From: DATARH01 sp036264235 | GTDB lineage: Bacteria > Pseudomonadota > Alphaproteobacteria > ATCC43930 > CGMCC-115725 | Assembly: GCA_036264235.1 (NCBI GenBank) | Contig: DATARH010000174.1 | Location: forward strand, 1 to 64,000 | Direction of reading: 5' to 3' | DNA length: 64,000 nt | In this document: piece by piece, positions 18,197 through 26,547 of the stretch | Numbering within the stretch: position 1 is the stretch's first letter | Layout: each line of letters begins with the position of its first letter | The notes under the pieces: generated by a model | Databases searched by the model: none | What the model saw: the letters and a program-made list of their open reading frames with translations, nothing else | What the model was told of the DNA's origin: nothing | Program-made: the position numbers and the translations under genes

Positions 18197-18380
18197 GTCG
18201 CAAGATCCTGGAATAGCGGAGTTACTGGCTCGTTCTGCGTCCTAGTCGGTCGCCAGGCGGCGTCAAGTCGCCACCTCGACCGGTCCGGCTCGGCGGGCTA
18301 AAAGCCCTGCCCAGTCAATGAGGTGGCCTGTCGGCCCGGTCGTCGGAAAGCGGCGGCGGTCGGGACAAGGAAGGAAGAAA
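18197..18380. promoter_or_regulatory. Divergent intergenic region with two hairpins
   Basis: Between the extensin-like gene and the epimerase gene. AGGCGGCG (18255-18262) pairs with CGCCACCT (18269-18276) with one mismatch around loop TCAAGT, and GGC+GGGCT (18292-18299) pairs with AGCCC+GCC (18303-18311) with a one-base bulge. Neither is followed by a T-run on the plus strand, so these look more like leader structures than terminators. AAGGAAGGA at 18369-18377 is the Shine-Dalgarno site for the TTG start at 18381. Confidence 0.3.
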
Positions 18381-19379
18381 TTGGGTTCCGATTCGCGGTT
18401 TGAGGGGTTTCGCGGCGCGCGAGTGATGATCACCGGCGGCGTCGGGCTGATCGGTTCGGCCGTGGCGCGGCGTCTCATCGGCCTCGGCAGCGACGTGCTT
18501 CTGGTCGACAGCATGGTGCCGGAATCGGGCGCCAATCCTGCCAACATCGCCGATATTCGCGAGCGCGTGCGACTCAACATCACGGACATCCGCGACGGCG
18601 CCGCGATGCGGCATTTGCTTGACCGCCAGGATTTCCTGTTCGATCTGGCGGCGCAGACCAGTCACCTCGACTCGATGCACGCACCCGAGCACGACCTAGC
18701 GGTCAATTGCACGGCGCAACTACAGCTGCTCGAATTGTGCCGAGTAATCGCGCCGGAGATCACGATCGTCCACGCCGGCACACGGCAGATTTACGGCCGC
18801 CCGCGTTACGTGCCGGTGGATGAGGATCACCCCCTGCGCCCGGCCGACGTCAACGGCGTCAACAAGATGGCCGGCGAGGCCTATCACCTGCTGTTTCGGG
18901 ACGTGTATGGGCTCAAAACCCGGTCGTTGCGGCTGACCAACGTCTATGGACCGGGGATGCGAATCAGGGATGCCAAGCAGAATTTTCTCGGCATCTGGCT
19001 GCGGTGCGCCCTTGAGGGGGAAGCGTTCGAGGTTTGGGGCGGCGAACAGCGCCGTGACATGGTTTATGTCGAAGATGCCGCCGAGGCCTTTCTCTGCGCT
19101 GCGATGACCCCGGAAACCGAGGGGCTGGCCCTCAACGTCGGCGGCGACGCGCCCTACAGCCTGGTCGAAGTCGCCGAGGCGCTGGCCCGCGCTAGTGGCG
19201 GCGCCCGCTACGAGATCCGCGAATTCCCGGCCGAGCGCAAGCGCATCGATATCGGCGATTTCATCACGGACGACCATCGCTTCCGCGACCTGGCGCAATG
19301 GCAGCCGCGGCTGTCATTAGCCGAGGGGCTGGTGCGCTCGATCGATTATTATCGAAAGAATCTGTCTTCCTATGTTTGA
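18381..19379 (+). CDS. NAD-dependent epimerase/dehydratase (extended SDR) lacking the catalytic Tyr
   Basis: Nucleotide-sugar modifying enzyme of the GalE/RmlB group, 332 residues from a TTG start at 18381 preceded by AAGGAAGGA. Cofactor loop ITGGVGLIGSAV, then DSMVPESGAN. The usual Ser/Thr is in HAGTRQIYG, but the YxxxK motif reads NGVNK: Lys is kept while Asn replaces Tyr. The stretch LRLTNVYGPGMR and WGGEQRRDMVYVEDAAEA are normal for the family. It overlaps the DegT aminotransferase by 8 bases, suggesting that its product is the keto-sugar aminated next. The altered active site leaves the reaction open. Confidence 0.85.
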   Translation: MGSDSRFEGFRGARVMITGGVGLIGSAVARRLIGLGSDVLLVDSMVPESGANPANIADIRERVRLNITDIRDGAAMRHLLDRQDFLFDLAAQTSHLDSMHAPEHDLAVNCTAQLQLLELCRVIAPEITIVHAGTRQIYGRPRYVPVDEDHPLRPADVNGVNKMAGEAYHLLFRDVYGLKTRSLRLTNVYGPGMRIRDAKQNFLGIWLRCALEGEAFEVWGGEQRRDMVYVEDAAEAFLCAAMTPETEGLALNVGGDAPYSLVEVAEALARASGGARYEIREFPAERKRIDIGDFITDDHRFRDLAQWQPRLSLAEGLVRSIDYYRKNLSSYV

Positions 19380-20514
19380 CGCCGAAGTGAATCGGACATC
19401 TATCCCGCAAACCGATCCGCGTGCTGGATATCTCGAAGTGCAGGCCGGGATTGACGCCGCTATCCGGCGGGTTCTCGAGAGCGGACAGTACATTCTTGGC
19501 CCGGAGGTAGAGGCTTTCGAACACGCATTTGCCGAATGGCTCGGGGTTGGAGACGCGATCGGCACCGGCAGCGGCACCGACGCGATCGAACTGGCATTGC
19601 GCGCCTGCGGCATCGGTGCCGGCGACCTTGTCTTCACCGTCTCGCACACAGCCGTCGCGACAGTCGCGGCGATCGAGCGTGCCGGTGCCGTTCCGGTGTT
19701 GCTTGATATCGAATCGGGCGGTTTCACGATCGATCCGTCGGCTCTGGAAGCCGCATTGCGACAACCGCCGCCAGGCCGCCCCGCGGCGGTTTTGCCGGTG
19801 CATCTTTATGGCGAGCCCGCCGATCTGGCGCCGCTACTCGAAGTTGCGCGGGCGCACGGGTTGCGCGTGATCGAGGATTGTGCGCAGAGCCATGGGGCGC
19901 AGTATCGCGGCCGCATGGTAGGCTCGTTCGGCGATTTCGCCTGTTTCAGCTTCTACCCAACCAAGAATCTCGGTGCCCTTGGCGATGCTGGGATGGTCAC
20001 GACCGAGGATGCCGGTCTTGCCGCTGCGGCGCGCGAAATCCGCGAATACGGCTGGCGCGAGCGCTATGTCAGTGCCGTTTCCGGCATCAACACGCGCCTC
20101 GACCCGATCCAGGCCGCGATCCTTAGGCTCAAACTGCCTCGGCTGGGTGATGACAATGCCCGCCGCCAGGCGATCGCTACTCGCTATGACGACGCGCTTG
20201 GTGAATTGCCGCTTGATCTGCCCTGCCGCCATGCCGAGCGAACGCATGTCTTTCACCAATATGTGGTGCGCACGCCCAAGCGGGACCGCCTGCGCGAGCA
20301 CTTGCGCGCTGCTCGGATCGGCACCGGCATTCATTACCCGGTACCCGTCCATTTGCAGCCGGCCTACCGCAATGTCGCAATCGGGCCAAGCGGTTTGGCC
20401 GAGACGGAGCAGGCCTGTCGGGAAATTCTAAGCCTGCCGATGTACCCGCAGTTGGGTGATGCTGCAATTGATTGCGTCGCTGCCAAGTTCTGCGAATTTT
20501 TCCGAGCCCGTTGA
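19372..20514 (+). CDS. DegT/DnrJ/EryC1/StrS family sugar aminotransferase
   Basis: PLP enzyme of 380 residues that aminates nucleotide-linked keto-sugars. N-terminal VLESGQYILGPEVEAFE and GTGSGTDAIELAL bind PLP phosphate; the acidic residue contacting the PLP nitrogen is in VIEDCAQSHGA. Lys in FYPTKNLGALGDAG is the Schiff-base residue. The C-terminal GIHYPVPVHLQPAYRN is the standard substrate-side motif. It is translated from within the 3' end of the epimerase gene, so the two act as a unit. Sugar identity is unknown. Regulation is not visible. Confidence 0.92.
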   Translation: MFDAEVNRTSIPQTDPRAGYLEVQAGIDAAIRRVLESGQYILGPEVEAFEHAFAEWLGVGDAIGTGSGTDAIELALRACGIGAGDLVFTVSHTAVATVAAIERAGAVPVLLDIESGGFTIDPSALEAALRQPPPGRPAAVLPVHLYGEPADLAPLLEVARAHGLRVIEDCAQSHGAQYRGRMVGSFGDFACFSFYPTKNLGALGDAGMVTTEDAGLAAAAREIREYGWRERYVSAVSGINTRLDPIQAAILRLKLPRLGDDNARRQAIATRYDDALGELPLDLPCRHAERTHVFHQYVVRTPKRDRLREHLRAARIGTGIHYPVPVHLQPAYRNVAIGPSGLAETEQACREILSLPMYPQLGDAAIDCVAAKFCEFFRAR

Positions 20515-20531
20515 ACGCCGAGTTCAGCGGC

Positions 20532-20867
20532 TCAGCTCTGGTGGATCAGAATAATGCCGCTGCCGATCAGAACGATGCCGCCGAGCTGAGCCCAGCCGAA
20601 CGGCTCGTTCCAGAGGAGGTGCGCCAGCACCGCGACGATCGCATAGCTCGCCGCCACCGACGGAAACGCTACCGAAACCGGAATTTTGTTTAACGCGATG
20701 ATGTAGCAGACGGCGGCGATGAAGTAGATCGCGATACCTACCATCGTCAGCGGATTGAGGAACTGCGCGGCGAGCGTGCTTGCCCCTATCGCCCCAGATT
20801 TCAACGTGATCTGCCCCGCAATGCCGAACAGAATCGCAGCGACAAGGCTCACATAGGAGAGCGCCAC
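20532..20867 (-). CDS. Small EamA/SMR-type membrane transporter (ArnE/F-like)
   Basis: A 111-residue protein with four hydrophobic helices: LVAAILFGIAGQITLKSG, MVGIAIYFIAAVCYIIAL, VAFPSVAASYAIVAVLAH and LGGIVLIGSGIILI. This size and layout match small EamA proteins, including the ArnE/ArnF flippase subunits for undecaprenyl-phosphate-linked aminoarabinose, and also EmrE-like multidrug transporters. The upstream genes encode a polyprenyl-phosphate glycosyltransferase and a GT39-like transferase, which favours a lipid-linked-sugar flippase over drug export. It begins 10 bases after the glycosyltransferase gene ends. Confidence 0.78.
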   Translation of the reverse strand: MALSYVSLVAAILFGIAGQITLKSGAIGASTLAAQFLNPLTMVGIAIYFIAAVCYIIALNKIPVSVAFPSVAASYAIVAVLAHLLWNEPFGWAQLGGIVLIGSGIILIHQS

Positions 20868-20877
20868 CTCGGCAACC

Positions 20878-21888
20878 TCACCGACGCCCGCGCACGCGCA
20901 GCGGCGGAGCCTTAGCCGATACCGCGGTGTCGCCGCGGATCACGGATTTTATTATAGATTGTGGCTTATGATTTGCCGTCAAATATAGGCGGCCGAGATA
21001 TTCGCCAACGATCCCGAGGATCATCAGCTGAACGCCCGATAGCAGCATCACTGCGGCCATAAGCGAAGCCCAGCCGGGGGGTGGCGTATAGAAAAGGGCC
21101 TCACCGATCGCGACGAGGCCGCCAACGCCACCGAGGAGGCTCAGTCCGAAGCCTGTCATTGTGCTGATGCGCAGGGGCATCACCGAGAAATTCACAAACA
21201 TGCTCATCCACAACCGCAGCAGTCGGCGCAGCGTGTAGTTGCTCCGGCCGATCGCACGCGGCAGGTGGCGCACCAGCAGGCGATCAATATTTTGCGTTAC
21301 TTGCAGGATCAACCCGTCGACATACGGAAATGGTCCATCGTATCGGGTGATCTCGTGCACGACAAACGCGCTCATACAGCGGAAGCTCGACAGGTAAAAC
21401 CCTTTCGGCTTGTCGAGCACGAAACCGGCGACCCAGTTGGTGAATTGGCTTCCAAGGTTGCGCCAGCGTGCATGCTGCTTCTCATCGTAGTAGGTATAGA
21501 CGACCTCGCGCCCGGTGGCCTGAGCGAAGGCCAGTAGTCGCTCTACCTCTTCCGGCGGGTTCTGCAGATCGTCGTCCATTGTGATGATATGCGCGCCGCT
21601 CGCGTGGCGCAGCCCGGCCATCACCGCATTGTGTTCACCGTAATTGCGCGACAAGTCGACCAACGTGATTGGCACGCGCGCGTCCTCGACAAGCGTCCGG
21701 CAGATCGAAAGACTGTCATCGGGGCTGCCGTCATTGACGAGCACGATCTCGTGCCCACCTGCGATCTGCAATCGCTCGAGCGCCGCTACCAATTCACCGA
21801 TGCTGGCGGCGCCGTTGTAGACGGGGATCACGATCGATAACGCGAAACTCGGCTTGGGGCCCGCCGATTGCGGTGTCGTATCAGGCAT
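20878..21888 (-). CDS. GT2 polyprenyl-phosphate glycosyltransferase (ArnC/GtrB-like)
   Basis: A 336-residue family 2 glycosyltransferase. The N-terminal catalytic part has LSIVIPVYNG, VLVNDGSPDDS, DLSRNYGEHNAVMAG and the metal-binding ITMDDDLQNPPEE. Two C-terminal membrane helices (GFGLSLLGGVGGLVAIGEALF and LMAAVMLLSGVQLMILGIVG) are followed by GEYLGRLYL, the hallmark of enzymes that load a sugar on undecaprenyl or dolichyl phosphate. ATG 21888 was chosen because it overlaps the upstream methyltransferase stop and matches the family N-terminus; the frame is open further upstream but with unrelated sequence. Confidence 0.9.
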   Translation of the reverse strand: MPDTTPQSAGPKPSFALSIVIPVYNGAASIGELVAALERLQIAGGHEIVLVNDGSPDDSLSICRTLVEDARVPITLVDLSRNYGEHNAVMAGLRHASGAHIITMDDDLQNPPEEVERLLAFAQATGREVVYTYYDEKQHARWRNLGSQFTNWVAGFVLDKPKGFYLSSFRCMSAFVVHEITRYDGPFPYVDGLILQVTQNIDRLLVRHLPRAIGRSNYTLRRLLRLWMSMFVNFSVMPLRISTMTGFGLSLLGGVGGLVAIGEALFYTPPPGWASLMAAVMLLSGVQLMILGIVGEYLGRLYLTANHKPQSIIKSVIRGDTAVSAKAPPLRVRGRR

Positions 21889-22645
21889 TGCCGTTGCCTC
21901 GATTTGTTGCGACAGCAAGCAGAGAGCCGCCGAAGGGCAGGGCCAAGCCGTGCTCCAGCAATTTTCGTTCAGCGTCGGTCGCAAGCGTGCCAACTGCCTC
22001 AGCAGCTGTCGGCTGCAGGCCGACATCGCTGGTCCGTTTCGCCGGCAGCAACTTGCGGGTAATCACCATCACCGGCAATAATATGGTGTTCCAATAGCTG
22101 AGGTCGAGCAGTCGAAAATCGGCAGCACACAACAAGCCAGTGACTAGATCTCGGCTGTACCGGCGGACATTGGCGACCGCGGTGTCATGCCGTGAGAGCA
22201 GCCATTGATAGGCGGGAAGGTTCAGCAGCAATAGCCCTCCTTGGGCTAGGCAGCGGCGGAATTGCCCGAGCGCCGTCAGTTCGTCGACGTCCCGGTGACA
22301 CAATACATCCGCGCTGAAGATGGCGCGGAACGCTCCATCGGCGAAGGGTAGAGCATTTACCGAACCAACGCAGATTGGCCGCCCGCTCTTGCGCCTGGCA
22401 ATTCTCGCGGCGAACGCGTCCGCATCTAATCCGATCACCGTCCGACCTGGGTTAGCCGCGGCGAGTTTGGTGAGAAAACCACCGGTGCCACAGCCGGCGT
22501 CAAGCAGCGGCTTCGAGGTCGCCTCAGCCCCTTCGCAAAGCCGACTCGAACGCCTGTATAGAGCAAGCAGGTTGGCGTGCGCCGCCGCGAACCACCACAT
22601 TCGGTCTTCGACCAGTTCGAGCTTCTCGTATTCGGCGCGGTCCAG
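21881..22645 (-). CDS. Class I SAM methyltransferase, probable CTG start
   Basis: A Rossmann-fold methyltransferase in the glycan gene cluster. SAM loop LLDAGCGTGGFL, acidic residue in VIGLDAD, and IFSADVLCHRDV. The first ATG (22600) begins MWWFAAAHANLL. In-frame upstream codons read LDRAEYEKLELVEDRM, which is the conserved N-terminal box of this group (Glu/Asp before WWF). No ATG, GTG or TTG lies between the upstream stop and 22600, but a CTG at 22645 has GGGAGG 5 bases before it. I take CTG as the start, giving 254 residues; the ATG form would have 239. The substrate may be a lipid-linked sugar or a glycan. Confidence 0.75.
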   Translation of the reverse strand: MDRAEYEKLELVEDRMWWFAAAHANLLALYRRSSRLCEGAEATSKPLLDAGCGTGGFLTKLAAANPGRTVIGLDADAFAARIARRKSGRPICVGSVNALPFADGAFRAIFSADVLCHRDVDELTALGQFRRCLAQGGLLLLNLPAYQWLLSRHDTAVANVRRYSRDLVTGLLCAADFRLLDLSYWNTILLPVMVITRKLLPAKRTSDVGLQPTAAEAVGTLATDAERKLLEHGLALPFGGSLLAVATNRGNGNA

Positions 22646-22666
22646 GCGGGCCTCCCAGAGCGGCTG

Positions 22667-24394
22667 TCACTGAACCTGCAGGATGGCGTTTGAGTTGGTG
22701 GCAGCACCCGCGAACGGGCGCTTCACCATTCGTCGCTCTGCCACGATGTCCCGCCGGTCCAACACGACCGACAGAAGCACGCCCATGCGTTCCACCCGGT
22801 ATACCGTGCGGCCAGGCAGCAACTGGTCACAATTATCCTTGGTGAAGGCAATAAAGAATTCGGCGGTATCGCGCTTGTGTGTCAGCCGAAAATTATCGGG
22901 GAAGTAGTAGCGGGCCGAGAGCGGTGGGCCGCAAACCGCGACTGTGAATTCGCGTTCCTCGAAATCGGCGCCGTATTCGGTACGCAAATAGCCTTCGAGG
23001 CCGCGCACCGCCTCGGCGTAGGAGTTCGCCCAATAATCGAGCTTGAACTTGCGTTGGGCGCCGTCAACGCCGCCAACAAAGGCATTGTAGTAGACGTACT
23101 GGTCGGGGTGCAGCATCGCCATGACCGCGACATGGCCAATCCCGTACAGCGCCAGCGCGGCATAAACCGGTCGGCGGTACGGGACAGTCCCGAGACGGGC
23201 GAGCCCGCGGTCTGCGACCAATGCGGCTACAACCGCAATCGGCGGCAAGACGAAGAGGAAGTGGCGCATGCCATCGAACAGAACCGCCTTGATCGCAATC
23301 GCATAGGCAACCGGAAAGGCGATCGCGAACCCGAGCAGGAACAGGCCAAGCACACGCTCGCACTGCAGCCGCGGCCAAGCGCGTACGATCGCGAGCAGCG
23401 CCAATACCGGCGCGGCGGCAACCAGCACCAGAGACAACTCCGGAAGCGCGAGCAGGATGTAGCTCGGCAGGTAGGTCCACGGCAGGTCTTCGGCCGGTAC
23501 GAAGCGGCCGTCGAACAGAGTACGGAATGGAAAGGTCTGGTGCGAGAAGAAGGCGAGAGCGCGCAGCGGGTTCTCGATCGGGTTCTGCTGCGCCCAGGGC
23601 CAGAAAAACAACATGATGCTGGTCGCAATCGCCAGCGGCGGCAGGAACACCCGCCAGAAGCAAGTCCACCCAAGGCCGATTATGGCCAGTGGCCGTCTGT
23701 CGGCGACCGCTTTCCAGCATCCCCACAATCCCAGGATCAGTCCGAGGTAGCACAGGAACAGCAGGCCACCGACCCGCACCCCCATCCCAAGGCCGATCGC
23801 CAGCCCCAGCTTGAGCAGCAGCCGCCGCGGCGGCCGAGGCAGGCTCGGCAGGATCCGCACGATGTAATAACTCGCCCAGACGCTGCTGACCGCGAAGGGT
23901 ATATCCTTCGGGTTGTTGAACATCTGGCCATAATAATTTGGCGTTAGCAGCAGGAAGACGAGCGCGAAGAAGGCAACGCGAGGTCCGCCGAGGGCGCGGC
24001 CTAGCTTCCAGCACCCGGCCAGACCGACGATGCCGAAAGTCGCGTTCAGCAGGTGGCGGGTTTCATAGACACCGAGCGGTGAGAACCGGTTGACCGCTGC
24101 CGCCAGCATATCGAACACGGCGCCATAATTGTAAAAATCGAGCCAGTGCAGCGCGCGATCGTCGCCGAAAAAGGACAAGTAATAATCAAGTACGAAAACG
24201 CCGTACCAATTGTGGCCGTCCTCGTCCCAGGTGACGCCGTATTGCGTGAAGGTCGCGAGGACGATTGCCGCAGTGCTGAGGAGTACGAGGCCCGATATCC
24301 CATCCCAGTTTGCCTCCGGCCGGCGGGAGACGAACAATCGGGCCGGCAACGGCCCAACCGCGAGGCCTGTGGCAAAGGTTCTGAGAGAATTCAT
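22667..24394 (-). CDS. GT39/ArnT-like membrane glycosyltransferase
   Basis: A polytopic GT-C fold protein of 575 residues with about ten hydrophobic helices. The first periplasmic loop carries TWDEDGHNWYG, the acidic motif that GT-C enzymes use for catalysis. Later landmarks are NPKDIPFA and the soluble C-terminal part with YYNAFVGGVDGA. The family moves sugars from polyprenyl phosphate donors to lipid A, protein or glycan acceptors on the periplasmic face. It heads a minus-strand run that continues with a methyltransferase, GT2 and small transporter, so it probably uses the lipid-linked sugar they make. Confidence 0.82.
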   Translation of the reverse strand: MNSLRTFATGLAVGPLPARLFVSRRPEANWDGISGLVLLSTAAIVLATFTQYGVTWDEDGHNWYGVFVLDYYLSFFGDDRALHWLDFYNYGAVFDMLAAAVNRFSPLGVYETRHLLNATFGIVGLAGCWKLGRALGGPRVAFFALVFLLLTPNYYGQMFNNPKDIPFAVSSVWASYYIVRILPSLPRPPRRLLLKLGLAIGLGMGVRVGGLLFLCYLGLILGLWGCWKAVADRRPLAIIGLGWTCFWRVFLPPLAIATSIMLFFWPWAQQNPIENPLRALAFFSHQTFPFRTLFDGRFVPAEDLPWTYLPSYILLALPELSLVLVAAAPVLALLAIVRAWPRLQCERVLGLFLLGFAIAFPVAYAIAIKAVLFDGMRHFLFVLPPIAVVAALVADRGLARLGTVPYRRPVYAALALYGIGHVAVMAMLHPDQYVYYNAFVGGVDGAQRKFKLDYWANSYAEAVRGLEGYLRTEYGADFEEREFTVAVCGPPLSARYYFPDNFRLTHKRDTAEFFIAFTKDNCDQLLPGRTVYRVERMGVLLSVVLDRRDIVAERRMVKRPFAGAATNSNAILQVQ

Positions 24395-24501
24395 CGGCCA
24401 ACCGCGCTATTCGCCGTCACGTTTCGTTATTTTGCCACGGTTTCGCCGAGGGTTGCGGACCTGTCAAGCCGGATTGCCCACGCGATGGGCATTTGCCGCA
24501 C

Positions 24502-25665
24502 TTACAGTCCGCTTTCGGCCAGGAGCCGGCCGATTACCCGGTCGGCACCGAAGGTCTCGCCCGCCAACTCCCGGGCCGCATTGCAATTTCCCCGATAATC
24601 ACTCGCGATCGCATCGATGGCCGCTAGGGCCTCCTCGCGCGAGGCGTAGTCGAATAGGCCGCGGCCGGTCGGATAAAGCCGGTCGGAGCCCGTGCGCATC
24701 GTCACCACCGGCCGGCCGGACGCCAGATAGCAGACGGCTCGGTCGCTGAACCATCCGCTGTGCGGTCGTACATAGATGTCCTTGGCGACCGTAAACTCGC
24801 CGCGCGAGCCGGCGATGAATGCCTGGTATGCGCTCATATCGGCTGAGACAGGCCGCGGATCGACGAGCTGCCACCCCGCGCCTTCGACCTCATGCCGCAC
24901 ACTTTCATCCGGCGGCAGCATCGCCATGCGGAAACAGGTCTGCGGCCGCTGGCGCGGCAGATCGAGATAAGCGAGAAAATTGACGTGTTTGGACCAGAGA
25001 TAGCTGGTGCCCTCGAATTCGATATTCTTGCCCTTATTTTCCCAGGTCGCGACCGTCGTGAAGCAGGGCGGCTCACCCTCCGCCTTGGTCCACAGATCGA
25101 GATCGACCGGCGGTCGTGTCGGTCGCCACCGTACTCCGCTCAGCGGCACCGAGCACGCGGGGGTACCGAGGTTTTCCCCATAGGTGAAGAAATGCGTGTG
25201 GGCGTCGACATAGGCGCGCGCCTCCGGGTTTGCCTGAGCGTATTTAATCTGTTCGTAGACCGGGTCGGTATCGACGATGATGCGCACCGGGCAGCGCATG
25301 TGCTCGTCGCGCAGCTGTGTCGCGCCGCAAAGGTTGATCAGCGCGTCGGCCTCCGCATAGAGGGCGTAGACCCGCTCTCGGCTAAGGCCATGATAGACGT
25401 CATTGATCGCGTCCCAATAGGCCCAACGATTGCCAAGCGCGTGTCTGGCCATGACGGTGCGCAGATAATCGAGGTTGTAGTCGCAGTCGACGACGACGCT
25501 GCTGATACGTGGGTCGTATGGGTTGGCGCCGTGGTCCTCGACATACCAGACCTCATAGCCAAGCTTTTCCAATCCGGCGGCGTAGTTGATGGCCTGCCAG
25601 GCTATCCCGGCGAGCGGCATCTGGCCTACGAAATGGTTGAGGACAATCTTGCCGCGTCTGCTCAC
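24502..25665 (-). CDS. GT-B-type glycosyltransferase (family uncertain)
   Basis: A 387-residue soluble protein. The N-terminus KIVLNHFVGQMPLAGIAWQAINYAAGLEKLGYEVWYVED looks like the acceptor half of GT-B enzymes. The C-terminal half has VAKDIYVRPHSGWFSDRAVCYLASGRPVVT, resembling the donor-binding region of GT1/GT4-like proteins and of the CgeB group. No membrane span or signal peptide. It sits 107 bases upstream of the GT39-like gene on the same strand. Sugar and acceptor are unknown, and the family label is tentative. Confidence 0.7.
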   Translation of the reverse strand: MSRRGKIVLNHFVGQMPLAGIAWQAINYAAGLEKLGYEVWYVEDHGANPYDPRISSVVVDCDYNLDYLRTVMARHALGNRWAYWDAINDVYHGLSRERVYALYAEADALINLCGATQLRDEHMRCPVRIIVDTDPVYEQIKYAQANPEARAYVDAHTHFFTYGENLGTPACSVPLSGVRWRPTRPPVDLDLWTKAEGEPPCFTTVATWENKGKNIEFEGTSYLWSKHVNFLAYLDLPRQRPQTCFRMAMLPPDESVRHEVEGAGWQLVDPRPVSADMSAYQAFIAGSRGEFTVAKDIYVRPHSGWFSDRAVCYLASGRPVVTMRTGSDRLYPTGRGLFDYASREEALAAIDAIASDYRGNCNAARELAGETFGADRVIGRLLAESGL

Positions 25666-25948
25666 CGCAGGCCCTGACGAGGAGAAAGAGACCGTCCGAT
25701 AACGGCCGAGCCTCGGTAAAATTTCCGCCGGCGGATTGCCGCACCTGGTCTATAACGCCCGCAGGACGGTGCAGCTCACAAGCGCGTGGTCTTGCCGGTG
25801 CGGTGAGGCACGTGTTAGGCAAGGCGCTGTCGTCTGGAATGCCTGCGGACCGCGGTCTCTTCTCGGCCGCCGGCGATCGGCTACAAGGCCCCGCTGGCAT
25901 ACCATCCTGTCGCTGGGGCGGCGAGCCCGAGGAGAAGAACACGACACC

Positions 25949-26287
25949 ATGACCTACGTCGTCACTGAATCCTGCATCCGCTGCAAGTACATGGATTGCG
26001 TCGAGGTGTGCCCCGTCGATTGCTTCTATGAGGGCGAGAACATGCTCGTCATCCACCCTGACGAGTGCATCGATTGCGGCGTCTGCGAGCCGGAATGCCC
26101 GGTCGAAGCGATCATCCCGGATAGCGAAGGCAACGCCGACCGCTGGCTCGAGCTGAACCGGCAATATGCTTCTAGCTGGCCGAACATCACGCGCAAGAAG
26201 CCGCCGCCTGCAGATGCCGACGAGTTCAAGGACGTCGACGGCAAGTTCGATAAGTTCTTCACGCCCAATCCCGGCGGCAAATCCTAG
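25949..26287 (+). CDS. fdxA: Seven-iron ferredoxin FdxA
   Basis: A 112-residue ferredoxin carrying one [3Fe-4S] and one [4Fe-4S] cluster. N-terminal MTYVVTESCIRCKYMDCVEVCPVDC and CIDCGVCEPECPVEAI supply the cluster cysteines. The C-terminal extension NRQYASSWPNI is typical of the FdxA group, as is the length. ATG 25949 was chosen on family alignment and GAGGAGAAG upstream; the frame is open from 25736 but the added sequence is unlike ferredoxins. It lies 5' of carD, as is common in alphaproteobacteria. Confidence 0.95.
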   Translation: MTYVVTESCIRCKYMDCVEVCPVDCFYEGENMLVIHPDECIDCGVCEPECPVEAIIPDSEGNADRWLELNRQYASSWPNITRKKPPPADADEFKDVDGKFDKFFTPNPGGKS

Positions 26288-26382
26288 GGGCCACTCGTCG
26301 CCGACCGCGGGCTATTGGCTGCGGCGATTTGGCAGGCCGTCCTGCCGCGCTCCAGGCCGCGCCTCGTCGCCTAAGCATGGCT

Positions 26383-26406
26383 GATGCGCTGGCCCGGCCG
26401 GCCTTT
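26383..26406 (+). terminator. Weak candidate terminator after fdxA
   Basis: GGCC and GGCC arms flank CGGCC (26383-26395 region) and are followed directly by TTTTT. The stem is short and GC-only, so termination is plausible but weak. If it works, it separates fdxA from the structured carD leader. Confidence 0.3.
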
Positions 26407-26430
26407 TTATGTTATAGACTTAGTCGGCGG

Positions 26431-26511
26431 TAACAACGCCTCTCCCTCGGTTCCGCGCTCTTTAGTGAGGTGTGGATGCCTGCGCTTGCGGGCGGCCAGA
26501 AGGCGTTGTTG
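26431..26511 (+). ncRNA. Candidate structured RNA leader of carD
   Basis: AACAACGCCT at 26432-26441 is perfectly complementary to AGGCGTTGTT at 26501-26510, and T26431/G26511 add a wobble pair. Inside, GCCTGC (26478-26483) pairs with GCGGGC (26488-26493) around the tetraloop GCTT, and CCTC (26445-26448) can pair with GAGG (26467-26470). The result would be a closed multibranch structure of about 81 nt, ending 36 bases before the carD ATG. No T-run follows, so it is not a simple terminator. No known riboswitch class was recognised. Confidence 0.45.
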
Positions 26512-26547
26512 ACGGTGCCAGTCGGGTCGATTGCGTGAGAGAAGAAG

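Noticed and set aside
18292..18311. Terminator upstream of the epimerase
   Set aside because: The hairpin has no T-run on either useful strand and no upstream plus-strand gene to end.
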